This document shows positions 45,827 to 53,673 of a DNA stretch of 64,000 nucleotides, in pieces; within the stretch, counting starts at the first letter, position 1; each line of letters begins with the position of its first letter. The notes under the pieces are model-generated. The model ran no database searches. It was not told the DNA's origin and saw nothing but the letters and a program-made list of their open reading frames with translations. Source of the stretch: Asticcacaulis benevestitus DSM 16100 = ATCC BAA-896 (GTDB taxonomy: Bacteria > Pseudomonadota > Alphaproteobacteria > Caulobacterales > Caulobacteraceae); contig NZ_AQWM01000001.1 in the NCBI RefSeq assembly GCF_000376105.1, positions 372,001 to 436,000 of the forward strand, in the 5' to 3' direction. Both the position numbers and the translations under genes were made by a program.

Positions 45827-46570
45827 CTAATCGTTGACCAGAACGGAAGGCTGGAAAGGCTGGCCGGTAGCTTCGCTGATCAGTTCCTGCGAGCGCTGCT
45901 CAATACGATCACGCAGGGTGTTCAGGAATTCATCCTTGGACATGCCAGGGGCAATCGGTTCCATAAACTCCAGAACGGCGGTGCCGGACTTCTTTTTGTA
46001 ACGCGTTTCCTGCCAGAACAGGCCCAGATTGGTGGCCACCGGCACAACGGGCATATTGAAATTGTTGGCCATGTGCCAGACGCCCGAGCGGTAACGGCGA
46101 TAGGTACCCGGCGAGTTAAGGTGACCTTCGGGATAGATGAGAATACTGCGGCCGTCCTTGGCGGCATCGGCCGAGCGGCTGGCCAGGTTCTTGCGCGCTT
46201 CGATGCCGCCGCAGTTGTTGACCACGATGGCCCCGAGCTTGGAGAGAAGGGTGCTCATCATTGGGTATTTTTCGAGGTGGTCGCCGGTGACGAAAGCGAG
46301 GTCATCGAACTGGGAATAGATGCAGAAACCATCGCCCCAGCTATGGTGTTTGCACGCGAATATAACCGGCACATCGGGGATGTTTTCTCGGCCTCGGAGC
46401 TCAAGCTTGATGCCTGCGAAGATATGCATGGCCTGAATCATGCGACGGGTATAGCGCTGGATGATCCATTTCACTGGCTTTCGGCCGGGAATGAGCGTCA
46501 GGATCAAGGCCATCAGACTGTAGAAGATCGACAAAAACCAGTAGGCGATGGCGAACATGAAGCTGCGCAT
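45827..46570 (-). CDS. plsC: 1-acyl-sn-glycerol-3-phosphate acyltransferase (PlsC family)
   Basis: PlsC-type enzymes add the second acyl chain to make phosphatidic acid at the inner membrane. From ATG 46570 (MRSFMFAIAYWFLSIFYSLM; GGGGGA eight bases upstream) it has 247 residues: an N-terminal membrane segment (about 5-30), the HX4D motif in ACKHHSWGDGF, and the substrate-binding EGHLNSPGTYRRYRSG (EGTR-like). The residue after the EG pair is His instead of Thr. It is downstream of the GGDEF gene but in a separate gap, so its promoter is unclear. Confidence 0.9.
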   Translation of the reverse strand: MRSFMFAIAYWFLSIFYSLMALILTLIPGRKPVKWIIQRYTRRMIQAMHIFAGIKLELRGRENIPDVPVIFACKHHSWGDGFCIYSQFDDLAFVTGDHLEKYPMMSTLLSKLGAIVVNNCGGIEARKNLASRSADAAKDGRSILIYPEGHLNSPGTYRRYRSGVWHMANNFNMPVVPVATNLGLFWQETRYKKKSGTAVLEFMEPIAPGMSKDEFLNTLRDRIEQRSQELISEATGQPFQPSVLVND

Positions 46571-46645
46571 ATGATATCCCCCAAATGAACAAAAACGAGT
46601 TGAACATTGTTCAAGCCGTTTTGTCAATCCCATTCAGGATGTGGC

Positions 46646-47707
46646 TCAGGCGGCGTTTGAGTCGGTTTTGTTGATATCTTCGGCCACGGTCACCTTGTTG
46701 CGGCCGTTGTTCTTGGAGAGGTACAGCGCCTTGTCGGCACGATCGAGCAGATCGAAGGAATCTTCGCCATATTCGCGTTGCGCGACGCCGGCCGAAATCG
46801 TGACGGTGCCGAGATCTTCGTTGGTGGAGCGGCGCTTGAGTACGCGTGAGGCGATTTCAGTGCGCGCTTCGTTGAGCAGGCGCTCGACATTGTCACAGGT
46901 TTCACCGGGGAACAGGAGGCCGAATTCCTCGCCGCCGTAACGGGCTGCCAGACGCGGCGGACGACCGATACGGGCCAGAACAGAGGCCACATAGCGCAGA
47001 ACTTGGTCGCCGGTCTGATGGCCCCAGGTGTCGTTGAAACGCTTGAAATGGTCGATATCGATGACCGCCAGGGTCAGGGGCTTGGTGACATCGTCGCCTT
47101 CACAATGGGCATCGAGTGCCTCATCGAAGGATTTACGGTTGGCCAGGTTGGTCAGGGCGTCGGTCATCGCTTCCATGCGCACCTGATCGAGATGCTTGCG
47201 CAGACGATTGACTTCGCGTGAAGATTCCGTCAGGCGGCCTTCGAGAACCGTATGATGATCCAGAACGGTATTGGTGGCTTCGGTAAGGCTGTCGATCAGG
47301 CCCTTGAGCGCGAGCGTGTCGACATCGCTCATCGACTTCTTGGCGCCTGCGAGCGTTTCGGAATAGGTTTTCTGCGTCTTTTGGGCATCGACGATAACTT
47401 CGGTGATCGAGGCCAGTTCGCGGGTCAGCTTCAGGCCGGCATCGCGCACTTCATCGTTCAGCTTCATACGGGCGATGAACTTGCTGGCCAGGCTTTCCGA
47501 CACGTCTTCGGTGATGGTTTCGCCGGCGGCGACGAGGCGGTGAATTTCCTGAGCAAGCGGACATTCAGGATCGCCGGCGACATAGAGCCAGAGCTCGTAA
47601 TTGAGCGGGGTTGGCCAGACACCGTGGTCCTGCATCAAACGCAAGGCTTCTCCGGCCAAGGCATAGGCGGCGGGACTTCTTACGCTGATCTCTATGTCGT
47701 TGTTCAT
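46646..47707 (-). CDS. GGDEF-domain diguanylate cyclase
   Basis: The 353-residue cytoplasmic protein synthesises or senses cyclic di-GMP. It has an N-terminal all-helical region (about 1-180: ALRLMQDHGVWPTPLNYELWL at the start, then a long coiled coil ending NRLRKHLDQVRMEAMTDALTNLANRKSFDEAL) and a C-terminal GGDEF domain with active-site ARYGGEEFGLLFPGE. In place of the allosteric RxxD inhibitory site just before the GGEEF it has RPPR, so product inhibition is probably lost or altered. There is no transmembrane or PAS domain. Such helix-plus-GGDEF proteins are common in Caulobacteraceae (recalled). Confidence 0.93.
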   Translation of the reverse strand: MNNDIEISVRSPAAYALAGEALRLMQDHGVWPTPLNYELWLYVAGDPECPLAQEIHRLVAAGETITEDVSESLASKFIARMKLNDEVRDAGLKLTRELASITEVIVDAQKTQKTYSETLAGAKKSMSDVDTLALKGLIDSLTEATNTVLDHHTVLEGRLTESSREVNRLRKHLDQVRMEAMTDALTNLANRKSFDEALDAHCEGDDVTKPLTLAVIDIDHFKRFNDTWGHQTGDQVLRYVASVLARIGRPPRLAARYGGEEFGLLFPGETCDNVERLLNEARTEIASRVLKRRSTNEDLGTVTISAGVAQREYGEDSFDLLDRADKALYLSKNNGRNKVTVAEDINKTDSNAA

Positions 47708-47836
47708 TCGTTTTCTGGCCCCCTCTTCAGGGACCTTCCCTGGCGGTCTTTTGCTACCTGATTCTTCGGGTAGCGGGCACAGGTTAGACGAACTTCTCTG
47801 ACAGGCGGTTAACGCGATCTCAAAAAAATAAGCGCG

Positions 47837-49303
47837 TTATACCTTTACGGGCGTCGGGCGCATCATGAAGGCAGGCACATGCTCACCAAAGGGGGTATCT
47901 TCCTGCGGCTGCTGCTTTGTTTTTGCTGCGTTTTTTGGCTTGCGTTCTTCGCGGCGCGGACGCTTTTCCATCACCGCTTCGACGATCACTTTTTCAGCAA
48001 TTATTTCTGCGACCTCAGGCTTTTTTTCTTCCTTGAAAACTTCCACAGATGCGGAATGTTCCCGCGCCCGTGGCGCGGGCTTGTGATCACGCTCTGGTCG
48101 GCCTCTGGACTTGCCTGATTCGCGGCGAGGTTGACGCGACGATTCGCGCGGCGCATCGCTCAGTTGCGAATAATCGACCTCAAGTTCGAGTGTCGCCGGC
48201 TCTTTTTTGATGAGCTTGACGACCTTATCGTAGTTCTTCTCATCATTTGGCGACAGAAGCAGATAGGTTTCACCGGTGCGGCCAGCGCGACCGGTGCGGC
48301 CGATGCGGTGCACGTAGTCGTCAGCATGGATAGGCGCATCGAAATTGAAAACGTGGCCAACGGCCGGAATATCCAGACCACGGGCGGCGACATCGGAAGC
48401 CACCAGCAGAGTCAGTTCGCCCTTGCGGAAGGCGTCGAGTGTCTTCATGCGCAGGGACTGATCGAGGTCACCATGGATTGGCGCGGCATTAAAACCGTGG
48501 ACGCTCAGAGATTTTGCTACAATATCGACGTCGGTCTTGCGGTTGCAGAATACGATGCCGTTCTTGATGTCCAGGGTCTTGAGCAGGGTGCGCAGAGCGA
48601 TCCGTTTGGCGCGCACATCCTTGTGCGGCACGCGCAGCACATACTGGGTAATGTTTTCGCCGGTTGTGGCCGGGCGCGATACTTCGATGCGGACAGGGTT
48701 TTTCAGGAAGGCCTCGGTCAGGCGAGTAATTTCGGGCGGCATGGTGGCCGAGAAAAACAGGGTCTGACGCGTCGGCGGCGTCATCTTGAAGATGCGTTCG
48801 ATGTCAGGGATGAAGCCCATGTCGAGCATACGGTCGGCTTCATCAACCACCATCATGGTCACGCCGTTCAGCATCACCTTCGAACGCTCGAACAGATCAA
48901 GTAGACGGCCAGGCGTGGCGATCAGCACGTCAACGCCCTTATCCAGCTTGGCGACCTGATCCGCCATGGACACGCCGCCGATGAGCAGGGCCCAGTTTAG
49001 TTTGTGGTACTTGGCATATTTTTCAAAGGCTTCTGCGACCTGATCGGCCAGTTCGCGGGTGGGCTCCAGCACAATGGCGCGCGGCATCCGCGCACGCGAA
49101 CGACCGGCGGCCAATTTTTCAATCATCGGCAGGGTGAAGGCGGCGGTCTTGCCGGTGCCGGTTTGGGCAATGCCCAGTACGTCCAAGCCGGTCATGGCAA
49201 CAGGAATCGCCTGTTCCTGGATGGGGGTAGGGGTATCGTAGCCTGTTTCAGCGACAGCTCTGAGAACTTGCTCGCTCAGACCGAGATCGGTAAATTTCGT
49301 CAT
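47837..49303 (-). CDS. DEAD-box RNA helicase, RhlE/RhlB-like
   Basis: The 488-residue helicase (ATG 49303, MTKFTDLGLSEQVLRAVAETGY) has a Q motif (TPTPIQEQAI), motif I AQTGTGKTAA, Ia PTRELADQ, II VVDEADRMLDMGF, III SATMP, IV IVFCNRKT, V DVAARGLDIP and VI HRIGRTGRAG. The C-terminal ~110 residues are Lys/Arg-rich and disordered, typical of RhlE. It closely resembles the Caulobacter RhlB degradosome helicase in its core by recall, so it may partner the RNase E encoded 28 kb away. An intrinsic hairpin lies in its leader. Confidence 0.9.
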   Translation of the reverse strand: MTKFTDLGLSEQVLRAVAETGYDTPTPIQEQAIPVAMTGLDVLGIAQTGTGKTAAFTLPMIEKLAAGRSRARMPRAIVLEPTRELADQVAEAFEKYAKYHKLNWALLIGGVSMADQVAKLDKGVDVLIATPGRLLDLFERSKVMLNGVTMMVVDEADRMLDMGFIPDIERIFKMTPPTRQTLFFSATMPPEITRLTEAFLKNPVRIEVSRPATTGENITQYVLRVPHKDVRAKRIALRTLLKTLDIKNGIVFCNRKTDVDIVAKSLSVHGFNAAPIHGDLDQSLRMKTLDAFRKGELTLLVASDVAARGLDIPAVGHVFNFDAPIHADDYVHRIGRTGRAGRTGETYLLLSPNDEKNYDKVVKLIKKEPATLELEVDYSQLSDAPRESSRQPRRESGKSRGRPERDHKPAPRAREHSASVEVFKEEKKPEVAEIIAEKVIVEAVMEKRPRREERKPKNAAKTKQQPQEDTPFGEHVPAFMMRPTPVKV

Positions 49304-49356
49304 GACACTCTTCAAATCGTTCCACGTCCTGACAAGCCTTCTTGGGAGGAATGGAA

Positions 49357-49380
49357 TAAAAGGGCGCCAATCTGAGCGCC
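49357..49380 (-). terminator. Hairpin plus T-run in the helicase leader (possible attenuator)
   Basis: On the minus strand GGCGCT-CAGATT-GGCGCC followed by CTTTT forms a 6-bp stem with a T-tail, about 55 bases upstream of the helicase ATG. It may be an attenuator of the helicase, or a second terminator for parE read-through. Confidence 0.4.
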
Positions 49381-49439
49381 GGGGATGGGCAGCCGTCGTT
49401 TATGCCGGCGGGCGTGAAGCCACGGGACGCATAAACGAA

Positions 49440-49462
49440 CACGCGCCAGATTGCGGCGCGTG
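49440..49462 (-). terminator. Probable terminator after parE
   Basis: A stem CACGCGCC / GGCGCGTG (8 bp) with loop GCAATCT on the minus strand is followed by TTCGTTT, about 55 bp after the parE stop. The T-run is weak. Confidence 0.5.
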
Positions 49463-49514
49463 CGTGTCTGATAACAGAATTTCCAGTAATTAACAGGCTT
49501 TTCTTGAGGCGCGC

Positions 49515-51599
49515 CTAGACATCGAGATCATCGGTGACGAATTCAGCGTGGTCCTGAATATAGCGGAAGCGCAGTTCCGGCTTACGCCCCATCAAAGTCT
49601 CGACCAGATCTTGCACGTCTTCTTCATCGTGCGGCAGGGTTACGCGAGCCAGCGTCCGCGTCTTCGGGTCCATGGTGGTTTCCTTGAGCTGGGACGCCAT
49701 CATTTCACCGAGGCCCTTAAAACGGCCGATTTCAGGCTTCTTACCCTTGAATTCCTTGGCGATGAGCTCGGCACGGTGGGCATCATCACGCGCATAGAAG
49801 GTCTTGCCGCCATGGCTCAAACGATACAGCGGCGGCATGGCAAGGAACAGATTACCGTTACGGATAATACCTGGCATGGTGCGATAGAAGAAGGTGATGA
49901 GCAGCGAAGCGATGTGCGCACCGTCGACGTCAGCATCCGTCATGATGATGATGCGCTCATACCGCAGATCGGTGTCCTTGAACTTGGCGCCAGGTTGCAC
50001 GCCAAGAGCCAGGCCAAGATCGGACAGTTCGGCATTCTGGCGGGCTTTATCGCCAGTCGCTGAGGCCACGTTAAGGATCTTGCCGCGCAAGGGCAGGATG
50101 GCTTGGGTGTTGCGGTTGCGGCCCTGCTTGGCGGAACCGCCGGCCGAATCGCCTTCGACGATGAACAGTTCGGTGCCTATGGCGTCCTGACGGGCGCAAT
50201 CTGACAGTTTGCCCGGCAGACGGAGCTTGCGTGTGGCGGAGGCGCGTTGGACTTCCTTGTCCTTGCGGCGTTTCAGACGCTCCTCAGCGCGTTCGACGAT
50301 GAACTGGAGGATGCGGTCGGCCTGCTTGGGGGCTGAGGTCAGCCAGTGATCGAACGGATCGGCCAGCGCCTTCTCCACCAGTCTCTGCGCATCGCTTGAT
50401 GACAGGCGGTCCTTGGTCTGCCCCTGGAATTCCGGGTTGCGAATGAAGACCGAGATGACAATGCCGGCATAGGCGGCGACGTCTTCGGCGGTGATCAGGC
50501 CGCCGCGCTTGTCGCCGGTCATTTCGGCGTAGCCTTTAAGCGATCTCGTCAGGGCAGCACGCAAGCCGGCTTCGTGAGTGCCGCCATCGGGTGTCGGGAT
50601 GGTATTACAATAGCTCTGGCAAAAACCATCATGCTCGCCAAAACCGGCGCCCGACCACACTACGGCCCATTCGACCGCGCCGGCCTCGCCTTTACGTTCC
50701 ACACGACCCGAGAAGATGTCGCCCAGGGTTTCGGTATCCTTGACGCGCTCAGCCAGGTAATCGGCAAGGCCATTGGGGAAGTAGAACTTGTCCTCGGCCG
50801 GGGTTTGATCCTGTATAAGTTCTGCTGCGCACTTCCAGAAGATCTGCACGCCCCGGAACAAGTACGCCTTCGCCTTGGCCATACGGTAAAGACGTGCGGG
50901 CTTGAAGCGGGCCTCGGCACCGAAGATTTCTGGGTCGGGCAGGAAGCGTTCGAGCGTGCCTTTTTTCTTTGACGGGCCGACCTGCTCTACATCTGTCAGC
51001 TTGTGACCTTTTGAAAAGCTCTGGCGCCATTCAAAACCATCGCGCCATACTGTGACTTCGAGTTTTTCGGACAGGGCATTGACGACCGAAATGCCGACCC
51101 CATGGAGGCCGCCTGAGGTTTCATAGGCCTTGCCGGAGAACTTGCCTCCGGAATGCAGCATGGTCATGACGACTTCGAGCGCCGATTTGCCGGGATATTT
51201 GGGGTGGGGATCTACCGGGATGCCGCGGCCATCGTCGCGTACGCTCAGGTAGCCGTCCTTGTCGAGCTCGACCCAGATTGCCTTGGCATGACCGGCCACG
51301 GCTTCGTCCATGGCATTGTCGAGCACCTCGGCGAAGAGATGGTGCAGGGCTTTTTCATCGGTGCCGCCGATGTACATACCGGGGCGTTTACGCACAGGCT
51401 CCAGACCTTCCAGCACCTCAATGCTGGAGGCGCCATAACCGGCGTCAACGATAGACGGCTCGTGTGGCCTGGCGGGTTCGGGCGCTTTCAGGGCCTTTTC
51501 AGGCGCGGAAGCCGGCACAGCAGGAGGCGATGCGGCTTCAGAAGCAGCAGGCTTTTCGGGCTCATCGCCAAAAAGAGAGGGCAGGGTACTGGAAGTCAT
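49515..51599 (-). CDS. parE: DNA topoisomerase IV subunit B
   Basis: ParE is the ATPase subunit of topoisomerase IV, which decatenates chromosomes. The 694-residue protein has a Pro/Ala/Glu-rich N-terminal extension (about 1-50), the GHKL ATPase domain ([62 protein letters not shown]), the transducer domain and the Toprim part with [30 protein letters not shown] and [10 protein letters not shown]. The absence of a GyrB-type insertion and the length favour ParE. A short terminator separates it from the upstream TorF gene; parC is not in the window. Confidence 0.95.
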   Translation of the reverse strand: MTSSTLPSLFGDEPEKPAASEAASPPAVPASAPEKALKAPEPARPHEPSIVDAGYGASSIEVLEGLEPVRKRPGMYIGGTDEKALHHLFAEVLDNAMDEAVAGHAKAIWVELDKDGYLSVRDDGRGIPVDPHPKYPGKSALEVVMTMLHSGGKFSGKAYETSGGLHGVGISVVNALSEKLEVTVWRDGFEWRQSFSKGHKLTDVEQVGPSKKKGTLERFLPDPEIFGAEARFKPARLYRMAKAKAYLFRGVQIFWKCAAELIQDQTPAEDKFYFPNGLADYLAERVKDTETLGDIFSGRVERKGEAGAVEWAVVWSGAGFGEHDGFCQSYCNTIPTPDGGTHEAGLRAALTRSLKGYAEMTGDKRGGLITAEDVAAYAGIVISVFIRNPEFQGQTKDRLSSSDAQRLVEKALADPFDHWLTSAPKQADRILQFIVERAEERLKRRKDKEVQRASATRKLRLPGKLSDCARQDAIGTELFIVEGDSAGGSAKQGRNRNTQAILPLRGKILNVASATGDKARQNAELSDLGLALGVQPGAKFKDTDLRYERIIIMTDADVDGAHIASLLITFFYRTMPGIIRNGNLFLAMPPLYRLSHGGKTFYARDDAHRAELIAKEFKGKKPEIGRFKGLGEMMASQLKETTMDPKTRTLARVTLPHDEEDVQDLVETLMGRKPELRFRYIQDHAEFVTDDLDV

Positions 51600-51660
51600 A
51601 AGGTCAACATGTAGTGATTCGGCCTTCCCTCATAAAGATGCAAGAGGCGACCCACAATAA

Positions 51661-51693
51661 AAAAAAAGGCCGCGAACCCGAAGGTTCGCGGCC
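51661..51693 (-). terminator. Intrinsic terminator after first TorF gene
   Basis: On the minus strand an 11-bp perfect stem (GGCCGCGAACC / GGTTCGCGGCC) with a four-base loop is followed by a run of more than six T (TTTTTTTTTATT). It lies about 30 bp after the TorF stop and before parE. Confidence 0.92.
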
Positions 51694-51725
51694 AGCTATT
51701 TCTTTGCCCTTGGTCAGGCTTAGAA

Positions 51726-52373
51726 TTAGAAAGCGGCCTTAAGCGTGGCGGCGAAGGTCGAAGGTTGCTTCGACGCATCAGCCCAACGCAGGTCAAGACC
51801 CAACGTGCTGTTGATAGCGTAGGTAACACCGATGTTCTTCGTGGTGTAGCCGTAGGCTTCGTATTGACCCAGGGCGCCCGAAACCGACCACTTGTCGGAA
51901 ATCGGGTACGAAGCGTTCACTTCGTAATAAGGCTCTTCGAGGGTTTCGGTGTCGAGATAAATGGCAGCGCCGATAGCGCCCTTGCCCATCGAGTGGCTGA
52001 CGGCCGCCTTCAGTTCGCTGATCGTGTCACCGCCCGAGCTTGGGTAGGTATAGGCGATAGCACCGAAATCGAAATTGAAATCGCCGACCGAAGGGGTCAG
52101 GCCCATGTACAGGTCAACTTCAGTCGAAGCCTTGCCGTCGCCGTAAGGAAAATCAACGTTCGAACCCCAGACGCCTGCATAGAAGGTGCCCTTCTTGTAA
52201 TCAACGCCGCCCTGCAAGGCTGCGTTGTCGTCGGTTTGAGTGACGCCGCGCCAAACGTAGTTGCTCGTGACAGCCAGGTTATAGCTGAGCTTGCCGGCTT
52301 CCTGAGCCGATGCAGCTCCGCCGGCGAAAAGTGCGCTGATGGCGACAGCGGCGACAAGAAGAGTCTTTTTCAT
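51726..52373 (-). CDS. TorF-family putative outer-membrane protein (first copy)
   Basis: The 215-residue product (ATG 52373, MKKTLLVAAVAISALFAGGAASA) has a signal peptide cleaved near SAQ|EAGK and then the CHP02001/Gcw family beta-barrel pattern: LSYNLAVTSNYVWRGVTQTDD, GGVDYKKGTFYAGVWGSNVDF, alternating strands and a C-terminal aromatic residue (TLKAAF) suited to BAM recognition. The substrate is unknown; TorF proteins are seen with amtB-like nitrogen genes or tmaO systems. A paralogue lies immediately upstream (52754-53416) with about 45-50% similar residues by eye. Confidence 0.88.
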   Translation of the reverse strand: MKKTLLVAAVAISALFAGGAASAQEAGKLSYNLAVTSNYVWRGVTQTDDNAALQGGVDYKKGTFYAGVWGSNVDFPYGDGKASTEVDLYMGLTPSVGDFNFDFGAIAYTYPSSGGDTISELKAAVSHSMGKGAIGAAIYLDTETLEEPYYEVNASYPISDKWSVSGALGQYEAYGYTTKNIGVTYAINSTLGLDLRWADASKQPSTFAATLKAAF

Positions 52374-52619
52374 GATTATATCCCAGTTCAGTTGTTGTGC
52401 CGGAGAAACGACGTCCGGCCAGCGTGGTGTTTGAAGTGTGTCGGTAAAACCTGAGTTAATGTAGCAAGTTTTTAGGGTGAGCAAAGTCCCCTATGTCACT
52501 TAGCAACGCTTTGATGTATATTTGCCACGTCATTTGCGAGGCCGAAAGACCGTCGGCGCCAACCGTGTGCGTAGGCCTAAGCACTTTAAGCGTAAGTGTT
52601 TTTATCAAATTTCAGGCCG

Positions 52620-52639
52620 GATGTCATATTTATGCAATC
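52620..52639 (-). promoter_or_regulatory. Shared 20-bp element, copy upstream of first TorF gene
   Basis: On the minus strand this reads GATTGCATAAATATGACATC. It matches 17 of 20 bases with the copy at 53509-53528 (GATTACATATTTATGACATC, plus strand). The core CATAWWTATG is palindromic, as expected for a dimeric regulator. Position is about 245 bp upstream of the TorF start. Confidence 0.5.
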
Positions 52640-52700
52640 AAAAAGTTCAAAGAAATCAGGTAGTCCTCAGTGTAACTTAATTGCATGCAGAAAAGAGGTA

Positions 52701-52728
52701 GGGCCGTGCGTTAAACAACGCACGGCCC
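52701..52728 (-). terminator. Terminator after second TorF gene
   Basis: A perfect 12-bp stem GGGCCGTGCGTT / AACGCACGGCCC with loop AAAC lies 25 bp after the stop of the second TorF gene; on the minus strand the tail is CCTACCTCTTTT, a weak T-run. Confidence 0.7.
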
Positions 52729-52753
52729 ATATCCGTTCAGTTGAAAGATTCGC

Positions 52754-53416
52754 TTAGAAAGCGGCCTTCACACTGACGATGAAGCGCGACTTAGCGGCTT
52801 CAGAGGAAGCTTCGGGAATATTGGTGTCGGAGAATCGACCGTCGATAGCAAACACTGGCGTGATCGCATAGGTCAGGCCGATATTGCCGGTCGTGTACTT
52901 GGAGCCCGTCGCTTTTTGTTCACCCAGTGCGCCCGAGACGCTAAGCTTCGATGTCAGAGGATAAGAGGCGTTGATTTCGTAATAGTTGGTGTCATCGAAA
53001 TCGACATTGTGGAAGTAGGCAGCGCCGATAGTACCCTTGTAGAGCGGGTGGCTGACGGCAGCCTTCAGTTCAGTCGAATCGAGGGCCTTGTCATTGTAAT
53101 TGTAGTAGATGGCGCCGAGATCGAACGTGAAGTCCTTATAGGTCGGCTTGACGCCGGCATAGAGGTCGAGTTCGTAATCAGCGAAATCAACGTTCGAGGC
53201 CCAGCCGCCCACGTAGAACATGCCGTGGCTGTAGTCGACGCCGCCTTGGATGGCCGGGTCGCCGTCGGTTTGGGTGAAGCCGCGGAAGACGTAATCGCTG
53301 GTGGCGGAAACGTTGTAGCTGATTGTACCGCCGGCGAATTCAGTGGTGGCGGAAGCCGAACCGGCAAAAGCGGTGGCGGCGATAAGGGCCGTAGCGGCCA
53401 GGAGCATTTTTTTCAT
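52754..53416 (-). CDS. TorF-family putative outer-membrane protein (second copy)
   Basis: The 220-residue product (ATG 53416, MKKMLLAATALIAATAFAGSASA) has a signal peptide cleaved near ASA|TTE, then the same family pattern as its neighbour: ISYNVSATSDYVFRGFTQTDGDPAIQGGVDY, GMFYVGGWASNVDF, LDLYAGVKPTYKDF, and a C-terminal VSVKAAF. The pair probably arose by tandem duplication. Each gene has its own terminator, so expression is separate. Its position next to amtB-glnA-glnB suggests a link to nitrogen-compound uptake, without direct evidence. Confidence 0.88.
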   Translation of the reverse strand: MKKMLLAATALIAATAFAGSASATTEFAGGTISYNVSATSDYVFRGFTQTDGDPAIQGGVDYSHGMFYVGGWASNVDFADYELDLYAGVKPTYKDFTFDLGAIYYNYNDKALDSTELKAAVSHPLYKGTIGAAYFHNVDFDDTNYYEINASYPLTSKLSVSGALGEQKATGSKYTTGNIGLTYAITPVFAIDGRFSDTNIPEASSEAAKSRFIVSVKAAF

Positions 53417-53508
53417 TATTGTGTCCTCAGATAGAGTTTGTGTGCCAAACCCCGTCCGAAGCGTTTCCCGCGCCAATTATGGTAAAAATTTATTATGACG
53501 CAGGGTTA

Positions 53509-53528
53509 GATTACATATTTATGACATC
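53509..53528 (+). promoter_or_regulatory. Shared 20-bp element, copy upstream of second TorF gene
   Basis: GATTACATATTTATGACATC (plus strand), about 93 bp upstream of the second TorF start and matching 17/20 bases of the element at 52620-52639 in inverted orientation. Its location fits an operator. Confidence 0.5.
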
Positions 53529-53609
53529 CCTCCAAGGGGTGTGGCCGCAAAACACAACTGTGTGCTAAAAATACACTGACTGTGTTCGGAACATGGCGTA
53601 ATCCTAAAC

Positions 53610-53640
53610 AAAAACGGGACATCCGTTAAGGATGTCCCGT
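53610..53640 (-). terminator. Intrinsic terminator after amtB
   Basis: An 11-bp stem ACGGGACATCC / GGATGTCCCGT with loop GTTAA is followed on the minus strand by TTTTTGTTT, about 33 bp after the amtB stop. Confidence 0.9.
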
Positions 53641-53673
53641 CTCTGTTTGTGCAACTGTTAAAGTTTTTTAGTT

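Larger units (their letters stand above)
52374..52753. other. Intergenic region between the two TorF genes
   Basis: This 380-bp gap holds the promoter of the first TorF gene, the 20-bp element at 52620-52639 and the terminator of the second TorF gene near 52701-52728. Around 52580-52606 a short stem CACTT...AAGTG followed by TTTTT on the plus strand could end a small transcript, but I see no clear promoter for one. Confidence 0.45.
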
